Of a DNA stretch of 64,000 nt, positions 53,871-61,976 are shown piece by piece. A program made the position numbers and the translations under genes. The DNA comes from Pilimelia anulata (GTDB taxonomy: Bacteria; Actinomycetota; Actinomycetes; Mycobacteriales; Micromonosporaceae). How positions within the stretch are numbered: the first letter of the stretch is position 1; each line of letters opens with the position of its first letter. The stretch is from the NCBI RefSeq assembly GCF_014647895.1, contig NZ_BMQB01000006.1, positions 1 through 64,000 of the forward strand, in the 5' to 3' direction. The notes beneath the pieces are model-generated. The model worked only from the letters and a program-made list of their open reading frames with translations, was not told the DNA's origin and made no database searches.

Positions 53871-54341
53871 TTACGTCGGCGGCGCACCGCGCAGGTGCTC
53901 GAAGATCAGGCTCGTCTCGGCGTGGGCGACGTCCGGTTCGCCGAGGAGCGCGTCGGTGACGAAGTCGCGGAGCGCGTCGGCGTCGGCAACTGCCACGTGC
54001 AACAGGTAATCGGTGCGTCCGGTGACGTGGTACAGCGCGAGAACCCCCGGCAAACTCTGGGCGCGCGACCGGAATCGAGCGACTTGCCCGCGTTCGTGCC
54101 GGGCGAGCCGGACGGCGACCATCGCCTGCAGGGGGCGGCCGAGGGAGGCGAGGTCGACCTCGGCGTGGTATCCGCGCAGCACCCCCCGCTCGCGCAGCGC
54201 CCGGACCCGGGCCAGGCAGGTGGACGGCGCGATGCCGAGGGCGGCGGCGAGGGCGGCGTTCGGGGTGCGGGCGTCGGCGACCAGCAGGCGGACGAGCGCG
54301 CGGTCCAGGGCGTCGAGGGCGTCGTTCGGCACGGGGCCCAT
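53871..54341 (-). CDS. Lrp/AsnC-family regulator
   Basis: The 156-residue protein has an AsnC-type HTH (ALDRALVRLLVADARTPNAA, LGIAPSTCLARVRALRERGV) and an effector-binding RAM domain (LPGVLALYHVTGRTDYLLHV). Lrp members sense amino acids. It is divergent from a PLP-dependent sulfur amino acid lyase, the arrangement of MdeR/mdeA-like pairs, so methionine or cysteine is a likely effector. A 17-bp palindrome lies between the two genes. ATG 54341 is used; GTG 54332 is also possible. Confidence 0.88.
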   Translation of the reverse strand: MGPVPNDALDALDRALVRLLVADARTPNAALAAALGIAPSTCLARVRALRERGVLRGYHAEVDLASLGRPLQAMVAVRLARHERGQVARFRSRAQSLPGVLALYHVTGRTDYLLHVAVADADALRDFVTDALLGEPDVAHAETSLIFEHLRGAPPT

Positions 54342-54386
54342 TCTGCCGGATCCATGAACGTCTCCGTGCGGCAACTTCACCGGTTC

Positions 54387-54403
54387 GCCGAACAATGTTC
54401 GGC
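54387..54403. promoter_or_regulatory. Palindromic operator candidate, Lrp-lyase intergenic
   Basis: GCCGAAC-AAT-GTTCGGC, a perfect 7+7 bp palindrome with a 3-bp AT centre, in the 102-bp space between the divergent Lrp and lyase genes. Size and position fit an Lrp-family binding site. Confidence 0.6.
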
Positions 54404-54443
54404 CTCCTTGCCAAGTCGCCCGTACGAACTCACCATCGCCGGT

Positions 54444-55628
54444 ATGTGGAACCGCACCTTCTCCGAAACCGACGCCGTCCACGGCGGGCGCTCCGGCCTG
54501 GGCGACCTGCCGGCGCACGTGCCGCCGATCGACCTGTCCACGACGTACCCGCTGCCCGGCGTGGCCGCCGGCGGGGACAGCTACGAGACGCTCGCCACCG
54601 GCGGCCGCCCGGTGAACGGCGAGAGCCCGGTGTACCAGCGGCTGTGGAACCCGACGGTCGCCCGGTTCGAGGAGGCGCTGGCCGCGCTGGAGGGGCTGCC
54701 CGAGTCGGTGGCGTTCGCCTCCGGCATGGCGGCGCTGACCGCGGTCCTGCTGGCCAGCGTGCAGGAGGGCCGGCCGCACGTCGTCGCGGTGCGCCCGCTG
54801 TACGGCGGCTCCGACCACCTGCTGGCCAGCGGCCTGCTCGGCACCGAGGTGACCTGGGCGGCGCCGGACGGGGTGGCCGCGGCGCTGCGCCCGGACACCG
54901 GCCTGGTGCTGGTCGAGACGCCGGCCAACCCGGACCTGCGGCTGTGCGACCTGGACCGGCTGCGCGCCGCGGCCGGCGACGTGCCGGTGCTGGTGGACAA
55001 CACGTTCGCGACGCCGGTCCTCCAGCAGCCGGCCCGGCACGGCGCGGACCTGGTGCTGCACTCGGCGACGAAGTTCCTGGGCGGGCACGGCGACGCGCTC
55101 GGCGGCGTCGTCGCCTGCGGGCCGCGCTGGGGCGCGGCGCTGCGCCGGGTCCGGGCGATCACCGGCGGCCTGGTCCACCCGCTCGCCGCGTACCTGCTGC
55201 ATCGCGGCCTGCAGACGCTGCACGTCCGGGTCCGGACGGCGCAGGACGGCGCCCGCGACCTGGCCGCCAGGCTGGCCGGCCACCCGGCGGTGACGGCGGT
55301 GCACTACCCGGGCCTGCCCGGCGCGGACCCGGCCGGGCTGCTCGGCCGGCAGCTCGCCGGGCCGGGCGCCGTGCTGGCGTTCGAGGTGGCCGGCGGCGGG
55401 CCGATGGCGGCGGCGGTCGCGGGCGGCTGCAAGCTGATCGCGCACGCCGTCTCGCTCGGCGGGGTGGACACGCTGATCCAGCACCCGGCGTCGCTGACCC
55501 ACCGCCCGGTGACCGGCGACGCCGCCCCGGCCGCGGCGCTCCTGCGGCTGTCCGTGGGGCTGGAGGATCCGGCTGATCTTTGGTCTGACCTGGTCACAGC
55601 CCTGGACGGGGCCGTCGCCGTTCCATAA
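54444..55628 (+). CDS. Cys/Met metabolism PLP-dependent lyase
   Basis: The 394-residue enzyme has VHGGRSG and LSTTYPL near the start, SGMAALTAVLLASV (cofactor-phosphate loop), VDNTFATPVLQQP and the PLP lysine in LHSATKFLGGHGDALGG (about residue 210), with GLEDPADLWSDL at the end. It belongs with cystathionine gamma-synthase/gamma-lyase and methionine gamma-lyase; the reaction cannot be told from sequence by eye. The divergent Lrp gene favours a catabolic lyase. ATG 54444 lacks a ribosome-binding site; CACCAT lies 7 nt before it. Confidence 0.88.
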   Translation: MWNRTFSETDAVHGGRSGLGDLPAHVPPIDLSTTYPLPGVAAGGDSYETLATGGRPVNGESPVYQRLWNPTVARFEEALAALEGLPESVAFASGMAALTAVLLASVQEGRPHVVAVRPLYGGSDHLLASGLLGTEVTWAAPDGVAAALRPDTGLVLVETPANPDLRLCDLDRLRAAAGDVPVLVDNTFATPVLQQPARHGADLVLHSATKFLGGHGDALGGVVACGPRWGAALRRVRAITGGLVHPLAAYLLHRGLQTLHVRVRTAQDGARDLAARLAGHPAVTAVHYPGLPGADPAGLLGRQLAGPGAVLAFEVAGGGPMAAAVAGGCKLIAHAVSLGGVDTLIQHPASLTHRPVTGDAAPAAALLRLSVGLEDPADLWSDLVTALDGAVAVP

Positions 55629-55636
55629 CCTTTCGA

Positions 55637-55659
55637 CATACGTCTATGCCACGTATGGT
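55637..55659 (+). promoter_or_regulatory. Inverted repeat overlapping -10 box of aminopeptidase gene
   Basis: CATACGT-N7-ACGTATG (55637-55657) overlaps a candidate -10 box TATGGT (55654-55659) for the gene at 55709. A regulator bound here would block RNA polymerase. Confidence 0.45.
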
Positions 55660-55708
55660 GGGCCCGGTCATCCACCCCGGCCCCTCCACCCCCGTCGAGG
55701 AGATCGCA

Positions 55709-56629
55709 ATGCGGCTACGAACCCCCATCCTGGCCGGTACAACAGCACTCGCCGTCGTCGCCGGAATGCTCGGCGTGACGAGTGCCGCCGCGAACCCCAC
55801 CGCGGCGGTTGCCGAACAGCTCGTCCCCGCCGACCCGCCGGAGATCCCCGGCTCCGCCGCGGTGGCCCACCTCACCGAACTGCAGAAGATCGGCGAGCAG
55901 AACGGCGGCACCCGGGCGCACGGGCGCCCCGGCTACAAGGCGTCCGTCGACTACATCGAGGGCAAGCTCAAGGCCGCCGGCTTCACCGTGGACGTGCAGA
56001 GCTTCTCGCACAACGGCGCCACCGGCTACAACGTGATCGCCGAGTGGCCGCACGGCGACCCGAACCAGGTCGGCATGATCGGCGCCCACCTCGACTCGGT
56101 CACCGCCGGCCCCGGCATCAACGACGACGGCTCCGGCTCGGCCGCCGTCCTGGAGAACGCGCTCACCGTCGCCCGCTCGCAGGTCAAGCCGACCATGCGG
56201 ATGCGGTTCGGCTGGTGGGGCGCCGAGGAGCTGGGCCTGATCGGCTCGAAGAAGTACGTCGCCGGCCTCTCCGCCGACGAGAAGAAGAAGATCAAGTTTT
56301 ACCTGAACTTCGACATGGTCGGCCAGAAGAACATCAAGAGCTGGGGCATCTACAGCGACTCCTCGGACATCAGCGCGCTGTTCAAGGAGTACTTCGACGC
56401 CAAGAAGCTGACCACCCGCGGGATCAACTGGGGCGGCAGCTCGGACCACTCGTCGTTCAAGAGCGCCGGCATCAAGGTCAGCGGCATCGGCGACGACGAC
56501 GACCCGTGCTACCACGCCCGGTGCGACACGATCACCAACGTCGGCGACGTCTCGATGGGCCACGCGAGCAGCGCCATCGCCCGCGTGTTCTGGAAGCTGA
56601 CCGGCGCCCAGCGCACCGCCCGCCCGTAG
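55709..56629 (+). CDS. Secreted M28 zinc aminopeptidase
   Basis: The 306-residue enzyme has a signal peptide (MRLRTPILAGTTALAVVAGM..TSAAANPTAA) and the M28 metal ligands in GAHLDSVTAGPGINDDGSGS, WWGAEELGLIGSKKY, NFDMVGQ and CYHARCDTI. It resembles the Streptomyces griseus aminopeptidase and should release N-terminal residues from extracellular peptides. A Cys pair (PCYHARC) probably forms the family disulfide. ATG 55709 follows GAGGAG. It is convergent with a secreted subtilase; both could work in peptide use. Confidence 0.93.
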   Translation: MRLRTPILAGTTALAVVAGMLGVTSAAANPTAAVAEQLVPADPPEIPGSAAVAHLTELQKIGEQNGGTRAHGRPGYKASVDYIEGKLKAAGFTVDVQSFSHNGATGYNVIAEWPHGDPNQVGMIGAHLDSVTAGPGINDDGSGSAAVLENALTVARSQVKPTMRMRFGWWGAEELGLIGSKKYVAGLSADEKKKIKFYLNFDMVGQKNIKSWGIYSDSSDISALFKEYFDAKKLTTRGINWGGSSDHSSFKSAGIKVSGIGDDDDPCYHARCDTITNVGDVSMGHASSAIARVFWKLTGAQRTARP

Positions 56630-56646
56630 CCACACTCCCGCGCACA

Positions 56647-56686
56647 GGAAGCGGCCCGCCACGGATGTCCGTGGCGGGCCGCTTCC
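56647..56686. terminator. Bidirectional terminator, 18-bp perfect stem
   Basis: GGAAGCGGCCCGCCACGG / its exact complement with the 4-nt loop ATGT. It starts 18 bp after the aminopeptidase stop and ends 15 bp before the stop of the opposing subtilase gene. The longest perfect stem in the window. Confidence 0.85.
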
Positions 56687-56701
56687 GCGATCAGGCGCCG
56701 G

Positions 56702-59700
56702 TCACTTCACGCTGTTGACCACGACCGTGCCGCGGCCGACGACCGTGCCGAACTCGGTGACCAGCTCCAGGTCGCCGGTCAGCTTCCGGTCCGCGCCCGG
56801 CCCGCCCGCGGTGCGCAGCACCCCGGTCAGGTCGGCCTTGGCGCCGTTGGCCAGGGTCAGCGAGCCGGCGGCGGGGCGCAGCGAGCCCAGCGCGGGCGCG
56901 TAGTACGCGTCCACGTAGTCGTACGCCGTGCTGCCCGCCGGGATCGCGTACCCGCTGACCACCACCGTGTACTGCCCGGCCGCTGGGCTGGCCAGCGTCA
57001 CCGACTCCTCCGAGTCGCCGTCCGCTGCCTGGCCCACGACCCGGCCGTTGAACTCCACCGCCAGGTCCAGGTCGGCGCCGAGGTCGGCGGGCTTGCCGAT
57101 GGTGGCGCTGAACTTCTGCGCCCCCGCCGGCACGTCGACCGTGTACCGCTGCTCCGCCCCGACCGCGATCGTCGGCCGCGCCGACTTCAGGCTGCCCAGC
57201 GGGCCCGCCCGCCCGGTCACCGCGGTGCCGGCGAACGTGTTCGTCAGCGACCACTTCACCGGCACGTCGGTGTTCGCCGGCGCGGACGGGATCGTCAGCA
57301 CCTCCGGCGCCACCTTGATGCCGAGCGCGGTCGCCGTCAGCGAGAACGGGTTGTCCAGCGTCGGCGACGTGCGCCGCGACTCGACCGTGAACTCCCACAG
57401 CCCCGGCATCGGCGCGGCGTACGAGCGGCGGACCGGGTCGCACACCTTCGCGTCGGAGAAGTTGGTGTAGCAGTTCAGGCTGGACGAGCTGTCGATCGGC
57501 ACGCCGTACGGGTTGATCGCCAGGAACCGGGTCTGCGACCCGGTGGCGATGTCCGACAGGTGCACCTGGAGCGCGGTCGCCCCGGCCGGCACGTCGACCA
57601 GCCAGGAGCGGGCGTTGTTGCGGTCGATCGAGCCGCGCACCTGCTGGCCGAAGTCCGGGCCGGTCAGCCGCGCGTTCGGCGCCGCGACCACGGTGGACAC
57701 CTCGGCGTCGACCAGCGGGCTGGCCGGGTCGTCCACGGCCAGGATCGCGCTGTGCACGCCCGGCCCCGGCTTCGCCGTGACCTCGACGGTGGCCGCCTGG
57801 CCGCGGACCAGGTTGACCGTCGCCGGCGCGCTGAACGTGCCGTCGTTGCCGACCCACTTCAGGTTGTGCGCGATAGCGCCCTTCGGGCCGGTGGCCCGGG
57901 TGACGGTGACCTTGTACGTCTTCTGCTCATTCGCCCGGTGCCCGCCCGCGGCCGGCGCGCACCGGTTGTACAGGCCGGCGCCGCGGTGCGGCCGGGTCAG
58001 CTTGTCCGACAGCGGCGTGCAGACCGGGGCGTCGACCGAGTAGATCCGGGCGTCCGGGTTCTTCTCGATCAGCTTCCACGCGCCCGGCACCGAGATCAGG
58101 CCGAAGCCCTGCGCGTACGTCGGGTAGCCGGCCAGCGGCTTCGCCGAGCTGAACAGCGCCCGGCGCAGCAGCGCCGGCGTCACCGGCTGGCCCTTGGCCC
58201 GGGCGGCGCCCAGCAGCACGGCCGCCGCGCCGGTGGCCTGCGGCGCGGACATCGAGGTGCCGTTGAACATCGCGTACCCCGGCGGCAGCGGGTACCCGGC
58301 CTCGGCGACCGGCGACCCGTTCTGCCACAGCGGCGTCGACGAGATCGCCGAGCCCGGCGCGACGACCTCCGGCTTGAACCCGCCGTCCTCGCGCGGGCCG
58401 CGCGAGGAGAAGGTGAACAGGCCCTGGTCGTTCCTGACCGCCGAGCCGTAGTTGCTCAGCCAGGTCGCCTTGCTGACGCTGGCGCCGACCGAGACCACCT
58501 TGTCGGCCACCGACGGGTCGCCGACGGTGTTGATGCCCGGCCCGGAGTTGCTCGCCGACACGAAGAGCTGCACGCCGTAGTCGGTGATCACCCGGTTGTA
58601 CAGGACCGCGCGGGCGTTGGCGCCGTCGTTGAGCGCCGGCAGGCCGCCGATCGAGATGTTGACGACGTCGACCCTGCGCTTGGTGACCAGCTCCACCAGG
58701 CCGTCGGTCAGCGCCGCGGCCGTGCAGCCGCCGCCGAACGTGCAGGCCCGGGCCGAGACGAGCTTGGCGCCGGGCGCCGCGCCGTCGAACACCGCGTTGC
58801 CGAACAGGTCGTTCGCCGCGGTGATGCCGGCGACGTGGGTGCCGTGCGAACCGTCCACGATGCCGATGTTGACCACGTCGACCACGCCCGGCCGGCCCAG
58901 CGGCGCGGCGCTGACGTCCTCGCGGAACTCGACGGTGAACGGCAGCCGCTCGGCGACCGGCGTCTCCGGCTTGTCCGTGCCGAAGTACTCGACCTGGAAC
59001 TTCTCCTTGTACGGCCGCAGCGCCGGCCCGTCGGTGAAGTCGTTGTCCAGGTCGGCGTCGACCCGGATGTCGTTCGTCACCGGGTCGTACAGGATGCCGA
59101 ACTCGTCGGTCTTGTCGCCGTCGCGGTTGGCGTCGCCGCAGTTCTCGCAGCCGGACGCCGCGTCCGTGACGGCCTCCTTGAACAGCCCGAACCGGTACGC
59201 GCCGGCCGGCGCCGTCCAGGTCTTGCCGTCCAGGGTGAACGTCGGCCCGGTGACCGCGGTCAGCATCGGCACCCAGGTGCCGTCGTTCTCCACCAGCGGC
59301 GCGGTCGCGGTGAACCAGTCGACGATCTTCCGCTCGCCGGTGGTCGTCTTCGCCAGCGCCGGGTGGTCGACGGCCACGCCCGAGTCGAGGATGCCGATGG
59401 TGACGCCCCGGCCGTCCGCGGCCGGGTTGGCCTTCTGGAACTCCACCACGCCGGTCTCGCGGATCGGCATGAACGGGTTGTCGGCCTTCGTCCCCGCGCC
59501 GGGCGCGTCCGGCGACGGCTTGTTCGGGCCGCGCTTGCCCGCGGCCGGCCGGGCCGGCTCGGGCTCGCGCAGCCGCTCGTTCAAGTCGACCGCGGCCACG
59601 CCGGGCAGCTTCGCCGCCGCGACCGCGGACCCGGTCGGGATGCGGACGTGCAGGTACCCCAGCTCGTCGCTGCGCTTGGCCACCAGCGCGCCGAGCCCGG

Positions 59701-59986
59701 CCAGCTTGCCGGCGACGGCGCCGGTGCGGCCCTTGTCGGTCGCGACGATGAGGTCGACGAACCGGGCGTGCTTCGCGGTCGCCTCCGCGAGCAGCCGCAT
59801 GTCCTGCGGGTCGAGGGTGTCGACCGGGGCGTCCTTGGGCGGGTCCGCCGCCACCGGGTTGACCGGGCCGGGGCCGGCGGCGGGCGGCGCCGCCGCGGCC
59901 GGGGCCGCTATCGCCAGGCCACCCGCCACGAGGCCGGCGGCGAGGAGCCCGACGCCCGTGCGGGCGGGGCGGGAGTGCTGATTCAC
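56702..59986 (-). CDS. Large secreted subtilisin-like protease (S8)
   Basis: The 1094-residue protein has a signal peptide (RTGVGLLAAGLVAGGLAIAA), an inhibitor-like propeptide (about 50-140), and an S8 domain with D near 202 (GILDSGVAVDHP), H near 380 (GSHGTHVAG) and S near 578 (NGTSMSAP). The gap between D and H holds an insert with Cys pair ENCG and Asp-rich DANRDGDKTDEF and DADLDNDFTDG, like calcium-binding repeats. Beta-sandwich domains of the pre-peptidase type fill the last 400 residues. GTG 59986 follows GGAGG at 6 nt. A -10 box TAGGGT at 60069-60074 would give an 80-nt leader. Confidence 0.9.
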   Translation of the reverse strand: MNQHSRPARTGVGLLAAGLVAGGLAIAAPAAAAPPAAGPGPVNPVAADPPKDAPVDTLDPQDMRLLAEATAKHARFVDLIVATDKGRTGAVAGKLAGLGALVAKRSDELGYLHVRIPTGSAVAAAKLPGVAAVDLNERLREPEPARPAAGKRGPNKPSPDAPGAGTKADNPFMPIRETGVVEFQKANPAADGRGVTIGILDSGVAVDHPALAKTTTGERKIVDWFTATAPLVENDGTWVPMLTAVTGPTFTLDGKTWTAPAGAYRFGLFKEAVTDAASGCENCGDANRDGDKTDEFGILYDPVTNDIRVDADLDNDFTDGPALRPYKEKFQVEYFGTDKPETPVAERLPFTVEFREDVSAAPLGRPGVVDVVNIGIVDGSHGTHVAGITAANDLFGNAVFDGAAPGAKLVSARACTFGGGCTAAALTDGLVELVTKRRVDVVNISIGGLPALNDGANARAVLYNRVITDYGVQLFVSASNSGPGINTVGDPSVADKVVSVGASVSKATWLSNYGSAVRNDQGLFTFSSRGPREDGGFKPEVVAPGSAISSTPLWQNGSPVAEAGYPLPPGYAMFNGTSMSAPQATGAAAVLLGAARAKGQPVTPALLRRALFSSAKPLAGYPTYAQGFGLISVPGAWKLIEKNPDARIYSVDAPVCTPLSDKLTRPHRGAGLYNRCAPAAGGHRANEQKTYKVTVTRATGPKGAIAHNLKWVGNDGTFSAPATVNLVRGQAATVEVTAKPGPGVHSAILAVDDPASPLVDAEVSTVVAAPNARLTGPDFGQQVRGSIDRNNARSWLVDVPAGATALQVHLSDIATGSQTRFLAINPYGVPIDSSSSLNCYTNFSDAKVCDPVRRSYAAPMPGLWEFTVESRRTSPTLDNPFSLTATALGIKVAPEVLTIPSAPANTDVPVKWSLTNTFAGTAVTGRAGPLGSLKSARPTIAVGAEQRYTVDVPAGAQKFSATIGKPADLGADLDLAVEFNGRVVGQAADGDSEESVTLASPAAGQYTVVVSGYAIPAGSTAYDYVDAYYAPALGSLRPAAGSLTLANGAKADLTGVLRTAGGPGADRKLTGDLELVTEFGTVVGRGTVVVNSVK

Positions 59987-60354
59987 GAACTGCCTCCGTA
60001 CGCGAATCGGGTGACCCGCTCCCGCACATCGGAGTGTCGTGGGCGGGTCACTCTGGTGAGTTGGCGACACCCTACGTCACCCCGTCCGGCGCGGCCGGCG
60101 ATCGCGCGTTCCGGGCGGTGAACGGGCAAGCGGCGGCGCCGCGCATTTGCGTACGTCTCGCCCGGTGTGCGGAGCGGGATCGGCGGGATTCGCGACGGTA
60201 CCCGGACGGCGAAAACTGTGAACAATCGCGTTGCCGGGCGGCCGGCACCCCGGTCCGCGGCGGCCGGCCCGCCGGGGCGGGGTCCGATGGGGAGGGCGGC
60301 GGCGGCCCCCGATCGGGCGTACCGCGACGCGGCCGGGCGTGGCGGCGGGGCCAG
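59987..60354. other. Divergent intergenic region
   Basis: About 370 bp between the subtilase and the membrane-protein gene. It holds the minus-strand TAGGGT box at 60069-60074 and is otherwise without a recognisable gene; the stretch GCATTTGCGTACG and GAAAACTGTGAACAATCGCG (about 60145-60235) is AT-richer than its surroundings. Confidence 0.4.
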
Positions 60355-60360
60355 TAGGCT
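60355..60360 (+). promoter_or_regulatory. Leaderless -10 box of membrane-protein gene
   Basis: TAGGCT on the plus strand, 7 nt before the GTG at 60368. Confidence 0.55.
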
Positions 60361-60367
60361 CGGCAGG

Positions 60368-61375
60368 GTGGATACCCATGGTGGCGCCGACCCGACGCCG
60401 GACGTACCCGAGCCGGTGCGCGACCCCGGCCCGCAGCGGCGGGGGGACGCGGCGGCGGACGGGCGCGGGCGGGCGGGCGGCGAGCAGCGCGGACGCGCGG
60501 GTGCGGCCCGGCCGGGCGCCGGCGGCCCGCCGGCCACGGCGACGGCGGCGCACCCCGGCGCGGTTCCGGCCCAGCCGGTCCCGCCGCCGAACGAGCCGGC
60601 CGCGCCCGACAGGCCCGCCACGGCCCGCGACTTGTTCGGCGGGGCCGGTCGGGGCGCGCCGGGCTTCGGCGGGGCCGCAGGAGCCCCGGTCGACGCGGCC
60701 GGTGCGGCGGGTCCGGCGGGTCCGGCCGAGCGGGCGGGTGCGGCCGGTGGGATGGGCTCCGCGGGTCCGGGTGGTTCGGCGGGTTCGGCCGGCCCGGTGG
60801 ACCCGGTCGATCCGGCCGGCTCGGCGGGTTCGCCCGGCCGGGTCGGTTCGGGCGGTCGGGTCGGTCCGGGCGGCGCGGCGGGCCCGGGCGGCGCGGACGT
60901 GGCCGCGGAGCGGGCGCGGCGGCAGCGGCTGCTGCTCGGCGTCGGCGCCGGCATCGTCATCCTGCTGCTCGCCGGCGGCCTCGGCCTCGGCGCCCTGCTC
61001 TACGCCCGGGCCACCACCCCGCGCACCGACACCCCCGACGCGACCGTCGACAACTACCTGCGCGCCCTGCTCGTCGACCGCAGCATCGTCGACTCCCGCA
61101 CCCTGGCCTGCCCGAACGCCGGGCCGCTCGCCGCCGTCGAGGACCTGCGCGACGAGGCGCTGGACCGGGAGAAGGAGTTCCCGGACAGCCGCGTCCAGAT
61201 CAGTTGGGGCGCGCTGGCCACCACGACCGACGGCCCGGACCGGGTGACGGTCGAGACGGACGTCTCGGTGATGGGCATCTTCGACAGCCAGGTCCGCAGC
61301 CGGCGGGTGGACACGTGGCGGTTCGGCCTGCTCCGCGACGGCGGCTGGCGCGTCTGCACGGCCGTCAAGGTCTGA
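60368..61375 (+). CDS. Disordered single-pass membrane protein with small ectodomain
   Basis: The 335-residue protein has about 180 residues of Gly/Ala/Pro-rich cytoplasmic tail ([20 protein letters not shown]), one membrane helix (about 187-212), and a 120-residue outer domain. This outer domain has two Cys (LACPNAG, WRVCTA) and matches the C-terminal domain of the giant protein at 12016-15759 in spacing: LxCPxA, then E-x-S/Q-x-S, a V-x-T beta strand, and R(E/D)xGWxVC. The fold looks NTF2/DUF4878-like. Ligand and role are unknown. Confidence 0.78.
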   Translation: MDTHGGADPTPDVPEPVRDPGPQRRGDAAADGRGRAGGEQRGRAGAARPGAGGPPATATAAHPGAVPAQPVPPPNEPAAPDRPATARDLFGGAGRGAPGFGGAAGAPVDAAGAAGPAGPAERAGAAGGMGSAGPGGSAGSAGPVDPVDPAGSAGSPGRVGSGGRVGPGGAAGPGGADVAAERARRQRLLLGVGAGIVILLLAGGLGLGALLYARATTPRTDTPDATVDNYLRALLVDRSIVDSRTLACPNAGPLAAVEDLRDEALDREKEFPDSRVQISWGALATTTDGPDRVTVETDVSVMGIFDSQVRSRRVDTWRFGLLRDGGWRVCTAVKV

Positions 61376-61384
61376 CCGCCCGCC

Positions 61385-61972
61385 CTACTCCAGCCAGAGG
61401 GTCGCGACCGGCAGGGCGCGGGTGCGCGGCGGCTTGCCGCTCCACGCCCACCGGTACCACTCCAGCTCCGCCGCCACCCGGACGCACACCTCGCCGTCGG
61501 CGCCCTCGTGCAGCTCCGACACCGCGCGCAGGTCGCGGGCCACCCGGTCGCCGTCCCGCCAGGCCAGCCGCCGGCCGGTCACCGACCCGGCGTCCAGCAC
61601 CGGCACGGGCGGGCGGGGCGCCGGGTGGTCGAGCGACACGAGCTTCGACACCGGTACCGCGGCGGCGGCGTCGGCGACGGTTTCCACCCACACCCGGTCG
61701 ACCGGGACCAGCGGCGCGAACACCTCGACCCGCTCGGCCTCGGCGCGGTACCACTCGGCCTCCGGCAGTACCGGGACCAGCGTCCGGCTGCCCTGCACCA
61801 CCGGGTCGTCGGCGCGCAGGTCGCCGCGCCAGCCGTGACCGGGCAGCCCGGTCAGCACCCGCCGCCCGCGCAGCGCCCGCTGGCCGGCGGCCGGGCGGGC
61901 CACGACGGCCGGCGGCGGCTCGGCCCCCCAGCCCGCCGGGTCGGCGAACGGGTCGGACCACTGCTCGCTCAT
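61385..61972 (-). CDS. Conserved hypothetical protein, no recognised domain
   Basis: The 195-residue soluble protein (MSEQWSDPFADPAGWGAEPP) has no signal, helix of membrane type or known motif; it is Trp-rich (EAEWYRAEAERVEV, AAELEWYRWAWSGK) and ends ALPVATLWLE. It starts 4 bp after the stop of the M23 peptidase gene with GAGG 7 nt before ATG 61972, so it is the last gene of that minus-strand unit. Its role probably concerns the same complex. It is convergent with the membrane-protein gene, 9 bp between stops. Confidence 0.7.
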   Translation of the reverse strand: MSEQWSDPFADPAGWGAEPPPAVVARPAAGQRALRGRRVLTGLPGHGWRGDLRADDPVVQGSRTLVPVLPEAEWYRAEAERVEVFAPLVPVDRVWVETVADAAAAVPVSKLVSLDHPAPRPPVPVLDAGSVTGRRLAWRDGDRVARDLRAVSELHEGADGEVCVRVAAELEWYRWAWSGKPPRTRALPVATLWLE

Positions 61973-61976
61973 CGTC

